Assembly: GCF_016583575.1 (NCBI RefSeq) | Contig: NZ_NRRG01000041.1 | Location: 1-47,978, forward strand | From: Thiocystis violacea | Lineage (GTDB): Bacteria > Pseudomonadota > Gammaproteobacteria > Chromatiales > Chromatiaceae | DNA length: 47,978 bases | Direction: 5' to 3' | Shown here: positions 8,498-16,822 of the stretch, piece by piece | How positions within the stretch are numbered: position 1 is the stretch's first letter | Layout of the letters: each line of letters opens with the position of its first letter | Made by a program: the position numbers and the translations under genes | Notes under the pieces: model-generated | What the model saw: the letters and a program-made list of their open reading frames with translations, nothing else | Database searches by the model: none | What the model was told of the DNA's origin: nothing

Positions 8498-9252
8498 TTC
8501 GGATTCTCCTGGCTCAAGAGTTCACGGACCCAAGCGCTCTCCGCCTCGCGCGTCAGGATGATGCCGCGCAGACGCATGAAGCTGGTGGCGAACGAATACA
8601 TCCAGAAGCCCAGCGTCATGATCAGCATCGAAAACAGGATGTTGCCATCGATCCGGGTCAGGTCGGAGCGCTGGTGCAGAGCCGCGCACTGGGTGGGATC
8701 CGGACAGTTGATCGACCAGTAGATGACCGGAACCATGACCAGCCCGACGATGGCCAGCAGGCCCGAGGCGCGATCCGCGCGACGGGTGTCGTCGATGGCC
8801 GAGTGCAGGGCGATATAACCGATGTAGAGGAAAAACAGCACCAGCTCGGAGGTCAGCCGCGGATCCCAGTCCCAGTAGGTACCCCAACTGGTGCGCCCCC
8901 AGAAGGCGCCGGTCCAGAGGGCGAGAAAGGTGAAGATCGCCCCGGTCGGGGCCACCGCGTTGGCCATCATGAAGGAAAGACGGGTGTTGAAGACCAGCCC
9001 GATCGCGGCCCAGCCGACGATCACCATATAAAGCCACATGGACATCCAGGCCGCGGGGACATGGATGAAGATGATGCGGTAATACTCCTTCTGCGCGTTG
9101 CTGCCGCCGAGCTGGTCGGGCGTCTGGAAGAATCCCCAATAGAAGCCGAGCAGCAGCAGCCCGACCGTCAGGATCCAGAACAGCGGCACGAGGCGTCCGG
9201 CGACCGGGTAGAAGGACGCGGGAGAGGCGAGTTTGAACCAGTTCAGGGACAT
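8494..9252 (-). CDS. ccmC: Haem export/transfer protein CcmC
   Basis: The 252-residue protein has six predicted membrane helices and the tryptophan-rich WWD-family motif WGRTSWGTYWDWDPRLTSEL (about residues 115-135). The conserved histidines are in FIHVPAAWMS and ALHSAI. CcmC loads haem on to CcmE. It sits 37 bp after ccmB and couples to ccmD by an ATGA overlap. Confidence 0.95.
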   Translation of the reverse strand: MSLNWFKLASPASFYPVAGRLVPLFWILTVGLLLLGFYWGFFQTPDQLGGSNAQKEYYRIIFIHVPAAWMSMWLYMVIVGWAAIGLVFNTRLSFMMANAVAPTGAIFTFLALWTGAFWGRTSWGTYWDWDPRLTSELVLFFLYIGYIALHSAIDDTRRADRASGLLAIVGLVMVPVIYWSINCPDPTQCAALHQRSDLTRIDGNILFSMLIMTLGFWMYSFATSFMRLRGIILTREAESAWVRELLSQENPK

Positions 9253-9289
9253 GGGCTTGGATGCAACCGTTGAGCGTGGGAAGAATCGG

Positions 9290-9961
9290 TTATTCGAGCG
9301 AGATCCGCAGCGCCGCCGAGGAGGCCAGCGGGGCGAGGATAAGAGCGATCAGGAAAAACGCCCCCAACAGCATGAGATAGGGCTGGACATCCATGAGGTC
9401 TATGCGACTGACCTCGACCGCGCCGGCGCCGTAGACCAGCACCGGAATATAAAGCGGCAGGATCAGGAGCGACAAGAGGATACCCCCGCCGCGCAATCCC
9501 AGGGTCAGGGCCGCTCCGATCGCCCCGATCAGGCTCAGGATGGGGGTGCCGAGCAGCAGCGCCAGCATCATGACCCAGATCGCCGTGCCCGTGAGATGGT
9601 ACTGCATGCCGACCAGTGGGGCGATCAGGACCAGCGGCAGCCCGGTCAGGATCCAGTGGGCGCTGATCTTCGCCAGCACCAGCAGCGAGAGCGGCTGCGC
9701 GGTCAGCAGCATCTGCTCAAGCGTGCCGTCCTCGTAATCCGCCGCGAACAGCCGCTCCAGGGCCAGCATCGAGGCCAGCAGCGCCGCCACCCAGACCACG
9801 CCCGGGCCGAGGATCTCCAGTATCTTGCGCTCGGTGCCGACGCCGAGCGGAAAAAGGCTCACGACAATCACGAAGAAAAAGAGCGTCGTCAGCACGTCGG
9901 TGCGCCGGCGCATGGCCAGCGTGAGATCGCGAATCAGGATGCACCAGAAGACACGGGCCAT
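9290..9961 (-). CDS. ccmB: Haem exporter membrane subunit CcmB
   Basis: The 223-residue integral membrane protein has about six helices and the CcmB family pattern: an N-terminal RDLTLAMRRRTDVLTTLFFF segment, then LERLFAADYEDGTLEQMLL. It is the permease partner of the CcmA ATPase, which drives release of holo-CcmE. It lies 6 bp after ccmA. Confidence 0.94.
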   Translation of the reverse strand: MARVFWCILIRDLTLAMRRRTDVLTTLFFFVIVVSLFPLGVGTERKILEILGPGVVWVAALLASMLALERLFAADYEDGTLEQMLLTAQPLSLLVLAKISAHWILTGLPLVLIAPLVGMQYHLTGTAIWVMMLALLLGTPILSLIGAIGAALTLGLRGGGILLSLLILPLYIPVLVYGAGAVEVSRIDLMDVQPYLMLLGAFFLIALILAPLASSAALRISLE

Positions 9962-9967
9962 GGCGAT

Positions 9968-10609
9968 TCAGCTCCCCAGATCCAGGCGCGCGACCTGACC
10001 CGAGGTCAGCGGCACCTCCTGGTGCGTGGTCAGGACGGTCAGGCCGCCGCCGGCCACATGCCCGGCGATCAACCCCTGGAGCAGGCTCACGGCATCCACG
10101 TCGAGCGCCGTGAATGGCTCGTCCAGAACCCAGAGTTTGGCGCGACTGAGCATGAGACGGGCCAGCGCGACCCGCTTCTTCTGACCCTGGGAGAGCATGC
10201 GGGTGGGCAGATCCTCGAATCCGGCGAGCCCGATGCGCTCGAGCGCCGTCCAGATGTCGGCCGTCGCGACCCGATCCCCGTCCAGCGTGGCGGCGATGGC
10301 GAGGTTCTCGATCCCGGTCAGCTCGCCCTTGATGCCGTTGAGATGCCCGAAATAGAGCAGATCGCGGCGATATTCATCACCCAGATCGCGAATGGACTCG
10401 CCTCGCCAGCGCACCTCGCCGGCGTCGGGCGCGAAGAGTCCGCAGAGTGTGCGCAGCAGGGTCGTCTTGCCGCTGCCGTTGCGTCCGCGCACATGCAGGA
10501 GCGTCCCCGCCTCCAGGGTCAGACCCAGACCGGAAAAGAGGCGCCGATCGCCCCGTCGGCACTCCAGCCCGACGACCTCAAGCATGAGCGTCGCGGCTTC
10601 GGGTCGCAT
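9968..10609 (-). CDS. ccmA: Cytochrome c biogenesis ATP-binding protein CcmA
   Basis: The 213-residue ABC ATPase has Walker A GRNGSGKTT (42-50), signature LSQGQKKRVALARL (about 139-152) and Walker B LWVLDEP (about 159-165). With CcmB it powers the CcmC-CcmE haem transfer step. The start is uncertain: the given ATG lies 12 bp after the rlmL stop, and a second ATG eight codons in (MLEVVGLE) fits the usual CcmA N-terminus. Neither has a good Shine-Dalgarno site. Confidence 0.93.
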   Translation of the reverse strand: MRPEAATLMLEVVGLECRRGDRRLFSGLGLTLEAGTLLHVRGRNGSGKTTLLRTLCGLFAPDAGEVRWRGESIRDLGDEYRRDLLYFGHLNGIKGELTGIENLAIAATLDGDRVATADIWTALERIGLAGFEDLPTRMLSQGQKKRVALARLMLSRAKLWVLDEPFTALDVDAVSLLQGLIAGHVAGGGLTVLTTHQEVPLTSGQVARLDLGS

Positions 10610-10621
10610 GCGGCGGCCGAC

Positions 10622-12784
10622 TCATGGCTGACGGAACCGGATCATCCAGCAATTGTGGATGCGCGGGTTGCGGATGAAATCCCGCGGGAGCGTCTCGGCG
10701 CTGATATCGACCACATGGAGCGGGGACAGCCCTTCCAGATCGATGCGGAAGCGACGCAGATTGTTGGAGAAGATCAGCAGGCCGTCGGGATCCAGCAGGC
10801 GCATGGTGGAATTGATGAGCCCCACATGGTCGCGCTGGATATCGAGCGTGCCGTACATGCGCTTGGAGGTCGAGAAGCTCGGCGGATCCAGGAAGATGAG
10901 ATCGAACTTGCGGCGCCCGGCGACGGTGTCGATCCAGCGCACGCAATCGGCCTGGATCAGCTCATGGTTGGGGCCCTGGATGCCGTTCAGGGACAGGTTG
11001 CTGGCGGCCCATTCCAGGTAGGTCCGGGACATGTCCACGGTCGTGGTGGCGGAGGCGCCGCCGTTGGCCGCGTAGACCGTGGCCGTGCCCGTATAGCCGA
11101 AAAGGTTCAGGAAGCGCTTGCCGGTCGCCAGGCTCTCGATCAGACGGCGGATGTCGCGGTGATCGAGAAACAGACCCGTGTCCAGATAATCCTCGAAATT
11201 GACCAGGAAGCGATGTCCGGCCTCCGAGACCTCGTGGAAATTGCGGGTCTCGGCCAGTCGCTCGTACTGGTTGCGTCCCTTCTGGGGCCGCCGAACCTTG
11301 AGGAAGACCTGATCGCCCGGCACCTCCAGGATCTCCGGGATCAGACCCAGCGCCTCGCGCAGACGGTGACGCGCGCGCTTGGGATCGATGCTGGGCGGCG
11401 CGGCGTATTCCTGGACATGGACCCAACGCTTGTCGGCGTCATAGACATCGATCGCCAGCGCGTATTCGGGCAGATCGGCGTCATAGATCCGCAGACAGGT
11501 CAGATTCTCGACCTTCTGCCACTTGCGCAGCGACTTGAGGTTCTTGGCGAGCCGATTGGCGAGCATGGTCGCGCCCTCGCTGCGTTCCTCGGGCGGCAGG
11601 GGGCGGGGATGATTGGTGACAAAGTAGCGCGGCTCGACCTGAAAACTGAGCAGCCGGCACTCGATCGGGCCGTTGTAGAGGCTATGCATGCGCACCGCCC
11701 GCAGCCCCATGTTCTTGCCGAGATCCGGATTGGCCGTGAATACCGCCGCGCGCCAGCCCAGGAATCGCTCCCGGAGCACCGAGCCCAGGCGCGCGTAGAG
11801 CTGGGGCAGGTCGTCATCGGCACCCAGTCGTTCGCCATAGGGCGGGTTGACGATGACCAACCCCTCGTCCTCCAGCCGGCCCGGACGGCAGTCGCTCAGT
11901 TCGCGACGCTCGAAATGGGCGAGACCCGCCAAGCCGGCGCGCTCCAGGTGATGGAGCGAGACGCGGATGGCGTTGGGATTGACGTCATAGCCGCGCAGCG
12001 AGCCCAGCCGCTGCACACCGGCATCGCGCCGGATGCGCGCCTCGTCGAGCAGGCGTTGCCAGATCGTCTCGTCGTGCTGGGACCAGCCATGGAAACCGAA
12101 GCGCTCGCGCAGCAGGCCGGGGGCGATATCGGCCGCGATCAGGGCGCCCTCGATGACCAGCGTGCCCGAACCGCACATGGGATCGACTAGGGCGCCGCCC
12201 TCGGCCGCGATATCGAGCCAGCCCGCGCGCATCAGCAGGGCGGCGGCGAGGTTTTCCTTGAGCGGGGCGGCCGAGCCCTCATCGCGGTAACCACGCTGAT
12301 GCAGCGACTCGCCGGAGAGATCGAGGCTGAAGGCGATGCTGTCCTGATGACCGTAGAGATGGATGCGCAGATCCGGGGCCACCAGATCGACGCTCGGACG
12401 CTGGCCGTACAACTGGGTGAAGCGATCGGCGATCGCGTCCTTCACCCGGAGCACCGCGAAGTGCCGATTGGTGACGCCCGTGAGCGTACCGTCGAACTGA
12501 ATGGCGAAGGTCCGCTCGGGCGTCAGGTGCTCCTCCCAGGGGAGCGCGAGCGCGATGGCGTGCAGTTCCTCCGGCGACGAGAGCGGCGCCTGCGCGAGCG
12601 GCAGAAGAATGCGATTGGCGATCCGCGACCAGAGACAGGCCCGATAGCCATCCTCCAGCCGACCGGAGAAGCGGGCGCCGCCGCGCGTCTCGGTGGCATC
12701 CGCCATGCCCAGCCGGATGAGTTCCTCGGCGAGCAGGCTGCCCATGTGCTTCGGGGCGGAGGCGAAAAAGAGATGGTCGGACAT
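10622..12784 (-). CDS. rlmL: 23S rRNA G2445/G2069 methyltransferase RlmKL
   Basis: The 720-residue bifunctional enzyme has an N-terminal THUMP domain, then a first Rossmann methyltransferase domain with VDPMCGSGTL and catalytic NPPYGERL (about residue 315). The second (RlmK) domain has LNLFGYTGTATVYA and LDPPSFS. The first domain makes m2G2445 and the second m7G2069 in 23S rRNA. It is only 12 bp upstream of ccmA on the same strand, so it may be the first gene of the ccm transcript. The 985-codon plus-strand ORF that runs opposite rlmL, ccmA and ccmB is a shadow. Confidence 0.93.
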   Translation of the reverse strand: MSDHLFFASAPKHMGSLLAEELIRLGMADATETRGGARFSGRLEDGYRACLWSRIANRILLPLAQAPLSSPEELHAIALALPWEEHLTPERTFAIQFDGTLTGVTNRHFAVLRVKDAIADRFTQLYGQRPSVDLVAPDLRIHLYGHQDSIAFSLDLSGESLHQRGYRDEGSAAPLKENLAAALLMRAGWLDIAAEGGALVDPMCGSGTLVIEGALIAADIAPGLLRERFGFHGWSQHDETIWQRLLDEARIRRDAGVQRLGSLRGYDVNPNAIRVSLHHLERAGLAGLAHFERRELSDCRPGRLEDEGLVIVNPPYGERLGADDDLPQLYARLGSVLRERFLGWRAAVFTANPDLGKNMGLRAVRMHSLYNGPIECRLLSFQVEPRYFVTNHPRPLPPEERSEGATMLANRLAKNLKSLRKWQKVENLTCLRIYDADLPEYALAIDVYDADKRWVHVQEYAAPPSIDPKRARHRLREALGLIPEILEVPGDQVFLKVRRPQKGRNQYERLAETRNFHEVSEAGHRFLVNFEDYLDTGLFLDHRDIRRLIESLATGKRFLNLFGYTGTATVYAANGGASATTTVDMSRTYLEWAASNLSLNGIQGPNHELIQADCVRWIDTVAGRRKFDLIFLDPPSFSTSKRMYGTLDIQRDHVGLINSTMRLLDPDGLLIFSNNLRRFRIDLEGLSPLHVVDISAETLPRDFIRNPRIHNCWMIRFRQP

Positions 12785-12924
12785 GCGGTCTTGGGGCTCC
12801 GTGAAGCTAGGACGCTGGTTGACGACGGGGCGTCGTTGGTCGGTCGGCGTCCAAGCCGGCCCCTGGATGACACGGAGTCGCGATCGAAGGTTCCCGCCTG
12901 AATGGCCAGCGGATCCCGCGGGCT

Positions 12925-13341
12925 CTAGCCATCCTTCTTGAGCCGTTCGGCGAGATCCGCGAAGGGGTTGAAGGTCGTGACCGTCGCGGCGGTACCGGCC
13001 GCGCGGCGTGGCCCACCGGCGAGCGAGGCGAGATGCTCCTCGTACTTCTGATGCTCATTATCGTGACAGTAAACGCACAACAACTCCCAATTGCTCCCAT
13101 CGGGCGGGTTGTTGTCGTGATTCATGTTCTTGTGATGCACCGTCAGCTCGCGCAGATTCTCGCGCGTGAAGGTCCGGGCGCAGCGTCCGCAGACCCAGTC
13201 GTAGAGCTTGAGCGCCTGATCCCGATAGCCGGCGGCCCGCTCGTCGCTCGCCTTGCGCGCGTCCGCGACCACCTGGTCGAGCTTGGCGGTATCGATGGGC
13301 TTGCCGGTCTTGCCATGGCGCGGGCCGTGGGTCGTGGCCAT
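12925..13341 (-). CDS. YajD-like HNH nuclease family protein
   Basis: The protein has 138 residues from the ATG at 13339-13341, which has GAGGA upstream. A zinc-type CGRC pair (CGRCARTF), the HNH core LTVHHKNMNHDNNPPDGSNW and a second LCVYCHDNEH pair make up a YajD-type HNH domain. Whether it cuts DNA in vivo is unknown for this small family. A longer reading frame extends back to 13542, but its N-terminal part is simply the translation of the tRNA-Leu gene and is rejected. The remaining gap 12785-12924 shows nothing clear. Confidence 0.85.
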   Translation of the reverse strand: MATTHGPRHGKTGKPIDTAKLDQVVADARKASDERAAGYRDQALKLYDWVCGRCARTFTRENLRELTVHHKNMNHDNNPPDGSNWELLCVYCHDNEHQKYEEHLASLAGGPRRAAGTAATVTTFNPFADLAERLKKDG

Positions 13342-13463
13342 GTGTCGATCCTCGTCTGGGGGTTGGTCCGCTTTGGCTGGCCGACCGCCCGGTCGCCAAG
13401 CGTCATGGCCGATGCCGCGAGCGTCGCCGGGCTGAAGTGGAGGCGAGATACCGGCCGAGAGCC

Positions 13464-13548
<85 letters not shown>

Positions 13549-13646
13549 GATCCGGGCATTTTAGCCTGCTTTGGGATAAAGGGGTATGGATACCGAGCCT
13601 GCGGAACCTGGGCCGAAGCCATAAGCTGAATGCCGGGCAAGAGTAA

Positions 13647-13674
13647 CCCGCGGGATCGCGGCGGATCCCGCGGG
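13647..13674 (-). terminator. Hairpin downstream of soxL, possible terminator
   Basis: An 11-bp perfect GC stem (CCCGCGGGATC, 13647-13657, pairing with 13664-13674) with a 6-nt loop starts 16 bp after the soxL stop. On the minus strand it is followed by TTACTCTT rather than a full T-run, so termination is plausible but not certain. Confidence 0.4.
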
Positions 13675-13690
13675 CTCGACGGTGAAAACC

Positions 13691-14365
13691 TCAGGGCTTC
13701 ACGGTGGTCAGGCCGACGCTGACCCAATCCTGCATACCGCCGCGATACCACTTGAGCTTGTGGACCGGGTAGCCGATGTTGACCAGGGTCTGAAGATTGG
13801 CGGTGGATTGCGCGCACCAGATGCCGTTGCAGAAAAAAATCAGGGTATTGGCCTGACTGAAATCCCAGGCCCCGGTCGTCGCGTTGCGATCAACGCCGAA
13901 TTCGTCCTGCAGGATGTGGTGGAAGCTATCGGCCTCGCTGGGCGTCTCGAAGGTGCCGGCCTTGTCGCGACTGATCTTGTTCCAGGGGATGTTGACCGAC
14001 CCAGGGATGGTGCCCCGCATGACCCAATCGGGGGTGCGGGAGTCGATCAGCATGAGATCCTGCTCGCCCTGGGTCATGCGGTGCAGATAACCCAGAACCT
14101 CGACTTCGCCGACGGTTTCGACGCCCTCGACCGCGACCATGGGCTGCACGCAGAAGGGCGGGCAGCCGCGGTCGGTCTTCTGGAAAATCTCGGGCAGGGT
14201 GGCGTTACGGTCGTGGCCGCGCTGGATGGTAACGGTCTGGCCGTTATGGAGCACATCCATGGTTTCGATCGTCGGCGTGATCTTGTTATCAGCGGCGAAG
14301 GCCGTGATCGGAGCGGTCAGACAGGCAAGCATCGCAAGGCGACGCCAGGATTCTGTGGTTTGCAT
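13691..14365 (-). CDS. soxL: SoxL: periplasmic rhodanese-like protein of the sox cluster
   Basis: The 224-residue protein has an export signal (AMLACLTAPITAFAA). A cysteine pair CPPFC (68-72) precedes a rhodanese domain (LIDSRTPDWVMRGTIPGSVN, then FFCNGIWCAQS with C179 and C184). C179 is probably the persulfide-carrying residue. It follows soxK in the order soxX-soxA-soxK-soxL. In Allochromatium-type bacteria, SoxL is proposed to help recycle sulfur-loaded Sox carriers. The exact reaction here is inferred from that context. Confidence 0.82.
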   Translation of the reverse strand: MQTTESWRRLAMLACLTAPITAFAADNKITPTIETMDVLHNGQTVTIQRGHDRNATLPEIFQKTDRGCPPFCVQPMVAVEGVETVGEVEVLGYLHRMTQGEQDLMLIDSRTPDWVMRGTIPGSVNIPWNKISRDKAGTFETPSEADSFHHILQDEFGVDRNATTGAWDFSQANTLIFFCNGIWCAQSTANLQTLVNIGYPVHKLKWYRGGMQDWVSVGLTTVKP

Positions 14366-14423
14366 GCGGCGATTCTCCTGGACTGTTTTGAAGAGGCGAT
14401 CGGGAGACGGATCGGATCCCGGA

Positions 14424-14987
14424 TCAAGGCTTCTCGATCATATAGGAGGGGAAACCCGCCTCCCGTTCACCGAGCGCCTGCTCGTAGCCCCTTTCCCCCT
14501 GGACTCTGGCCCGGTTGGCCAGCGCGATGGCCTCTTGATAACTCCCAGACTTAACCAGGCCCTCGGCCTCCGCGATCATCTTGGCGGTATCCCGCCACTC
14601 TCCCCCGACCGAGTCCGCCTTCGCTCGGGCGGCCTCGGCCGCGGCGAGCGCCGCCTCCGCCTGGCTCTTGGCGTCGGAATCACCGCCCTTGCCGCCGGCG
14701 GCCTGCCGGACGGCGAAGTCATCCTGCCGCTTGGCCTGGATCGCGAGTTCGACCGCCTTGGTGTATTGGCGCAAGGGCAGCAATCCCTCCGCCTGCTCGA
14801 TCATCGCCGCCGTTTCAGGGGAAGCGGCATTGGCCGACACCGCCTGCTCGTGGGCGGCCCTGGCCTCGGCGATCGCCTGCTCCGCCTCGGAGCGATGGGT
14901 CGCCCAGGCGCTGGTCAGCGGGAGACACACCAGCAGGGCGGTGATCAGCACGCCTTTCGATAGTCCATGGAACTTCATTCTATTCAT
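14424..14987 (-). CDS. soxK: SoxK: SoxAX-associated helical protein
   Basis: The protein has 187 residues (or 184 if the MKFHGLS methionine at 14978 is used). A signal peptide ends near TSAWA. It is followed by Ala/Glu-rich helices with two similar blocks, IEQAEGLLPLRQYTKAVELA and IAEAEGLVKSGSYQEAIALA, and a short GYEQALGEREAGFP end. The second half of such proteins is the SoxAX-binding (SAXB/SoxK) module, which stabilises the SoxA-SoxX complex. This one has an internally duplicated form. The call relies on position between soxA and soxL plus the helical repeat pattern. Confidence 0.75.
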   Translation of the reverse strand: MNRMKFHGLSKGVLITALLVCLPLTSAWATHRSEAEQAIAEARAAHEQAVSANAASPETAAMIEQAEGLLPLRQYTKAVELAIQAKRQDDFAVRQAAGGKGGDSDAKSQAEAALAAAEAARAKADSVGGEWRDTAKMIAEAEGLVKSGSYQEAIALANRARVQGERGYEQALGEREAGFPSYMIEKP

Positions 14988-15085
14988 GCTCCTCTCTCAT
15001 CTTTTCCGCCCGCGCCGCCGCTGGCAACGCCGGACCGTATTGGGACGCGATGCTCGTTGTGCTTATGATCGACGGCCAGAACCGC

Positions 15086-15931
15086 CTATTTGCGAGCACC
15101 TGGGCCGTTGAGTTCGAGCCCGTTGTTCATATAGGTGAGGAAATATTCGAGGTTGCGGTATTCCTCGCCCTGCGGCTTGAACGCCTTGGCCCGGACCTGC
15201 TCGTTGCAGCCGGCGAAGCGCCGATGCAGGGTTCCCATTTCCCCCCATTCGGAACGATAGACCGGCCAATGGGTGGTGTGTCCCAGGGCCGGACTCAGGA
15301 TCTCGGTCCGCAGCTTGGTCCCGGAGTTACCCAGATGACACTGGGCGCAGGAAAAATTGAGCTGGCCACGACGGGCGAAATAGAACTGTTTGCCCTTCTG
15401 GTAAGCCTCCAGGGCGCGCGGATCATCCTCGGGGATCTCGACCTTGGTGATCTGGCCGCGTGACTCGAAGGCGATGTAGGCGACGAGGTCGGCGATTGGA
15501 CCCTTTTGATATTTCAGCGGTTCCTCCTTGTTGGCCGCGCGACATTCGTTGAGTGCGAGCGGAAGCGTCACGACCAGACCACGCGCCTTATCCCAGTAGG
15601 GATATTTTCCCTGGATCGCGGGTCCGTCCGGGAAGCAGTCGGCATAGCCCTTGCCGTTGGCGAAGGGTTTGTTCCACATGGTTTCGCCGTTGCTGATGGA
15701 GTTCTCATAAGGCGGAAACTCCTCGATCGCCTCCCAATTCTCGCGCCCGACCGGGTCGATCGCATAGGCGCCATTCTTGAAATCGTCTTCCGGCACGTTC
15801 GGGAAACGCTTTTTGAAATACGTTTGGAAGGCTTCCTGTTCTTCCTTGGGGGTCTCCGCCGCGAGCGGGCCAGCCAACAGGCAAGCCAGACCGGCTACCG
15901 CGAGGATCAGGGTGTTCTTATTCACGATCAT
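15086..15931 (-). CDS. soxA: L-cysteine S-thiosulfotransferase subunit SoxA (cytochrome c)
   Basis: The 281-residue periplasmic protein has a signal peptide ending ...GPLAA. A single haem motif CAQCH lies at 195-199, and the catalytic persulfide cysteine is C242 in RRFAGCNEQ. Two cysteines, C99 and C130, lie where the two-haem SoxA forms bind their first haem and probably form a disulfide, so this is the mono-haem class. With SoxX it links thiosulfate to SoxYZ; soxYZ is not in this window. GGAGGA precedes the start. It lies 21 bp after soxX. Confidence 0.93.
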   Translation of the reverse strand: MIVNKNTLILAVAGLACLLAGPLAAETPKEEQEAFQTYFKKRFPNVPEDDFKNGAYAIDPVGRENWEAIEEFPPYENSISNGETMWNKPFANGKGYADCFPDGPAIQGKYPYWDKARGLVVTLPLALNECRAANKEEPLKYQKGPIADLVAYIAFESRGQITKVEIPEDDPRALEAYQKGKQFYFARRGQLNFSCAQCHLGNSGTKLRTEILSPALGHTTHWPVYRSEWGEMGTLHRRFAGCNEQVRAKAFKPQGEEYRNLEYFLTYMNNGLELNGPGARK

Positions 15932-15952
15932 TCGTCCTCCGGAAGCGGTTTC

Positions 15953-16336
15953 TTATAACGACCAGATGAATTCGACGACATCCACGAATTCTTTCTGGCT
16001 CAGGATCTGGTGCTTGCCGAATGGCGGCATGACGGCCTCCGGATTCTTGACCGTCGCGTCCCAGATCTGATTAGCCAGTTCCTTCTTGCTAGGGAAACGT
16101 GTCTGCATCGCGATCAGAACCGGCCCGATTGAGCCAGGCCCCTCGGATCCCGCCATCGCATGGCAGGCGACGCAATTTCCCTTGGCGCGGTCGTTGGCGA
16201 CCAACTTACCCACAGCGGCATCGCCATCGAGCGCCATGTCGTCGGGAATGGCCGCCAGGATCGGGCCGGGAACCATGGCCGACAGCCCGAGTGCGAGCGC
16301 GGCCAGGCGTGATCGGTTTAACGCGGTTGTTGGCAT
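15953..16336 (-). CDS. soxX: SoxX cytochrome c subunit
   Basis: The protein has 127 residues from the ATG at 16334-16336, chosen because GAGGAGG sits 6 nt upstream; an earlier ATG at 16357 has no such site. A signal peptide (LAALALGLSAMVPGPILA) is followed by the haem motif CVACH (55-59) and the distal-ligand region PEAVMPPFG (M103). SoxX is the electron-accepting partner of SoxA. It is the first gene of the leftward soxXAKL unit. Confidence 0.92.
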   Translation of the reverse strand: MPTTALNRSRLAALALGLSAMVPGPILAAIPDDMALDGDAAVGKLVANDRAKGNCVACHAMAGSEGPGSIGPVLIAMQTRFPSKKELANQIWDATVKNPEAVMPPFGKHQILSQKEFVDVVEFIWSL

Positions 16337-16822
16337 GCGAAGCCTCCTCTCGATCATTGACGTTTTGAACCGTTGGATTGGATGGCTCCAAAACCAAGGA
16401 CCATTATTTTTGCTTTCGCCCCATCGCCAGGCGGTCCAGTGAAGCGGTCCCGCGCCGGGTTCCCGATGCTAGCACGGCCAGGCGCCCGTGGAAGCCGCGA
16501 CAATGGATGGGCAAAATCCATACGATCAGCGGGTGATTCACGCCGCCCGCAAGGGCGAAAGCTTGCGGGGATCGCCGCGAATTTCAAGCGTGGAAAAGGA
16601 TGCAAAGCCGTCGGACAATCCGCCAGACGACGGGCGGTGATGGATAGCGGACGGATCGCGCCCCACGATGGGGGCCGCCACGTCTGGTATTCCGTTCGTC
16701 AGCCCAGACATCTTGGCTCGGTCGGCGCGGAGCATGGCGAACAGCCAATCCCGCTCGCGAGTACGCGCCTTTCATCGAAAAACAAAGACTGTTTCCGCAA
16801 CAGGCAGGAGGGCTCTCATCCA
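16337..16822. other. Divergent soxX / soxB intergenic region
   Basis: This 486-bp region must contain the promoters for soxXAKL (left) and soxB (right). A plus-strand open frame runs through it into soxB but has no family features and lies upstream of the soxB signal peptide, so it is not called as a gene. The stretch around 16390-16420 is locally AT-richer. A small GCAAG...GCTTGC inverted repeat occurs near 16551-16567. I could not identify a specific operator. Confidence 0.5.

Noticed and set aside
9233-12190. 985-codon plus-strand ORF opposite rlmL, ccmA and ccmB
   Set aside because: It is a GC-rich shadow frame with low-complexity Gln/Arg/Asp-rich translation and no family features, and it lies across well-supported genes on the other strand. 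The same holds for 366-2402 (+) and 18920-20410 (+).
16373-16822. 150-residue N-terminal extension of SoxB
   Set aside because: The extension has no conserved features and precedes a proper Tat signal peptide with a good ribosome-binding site at 16823.
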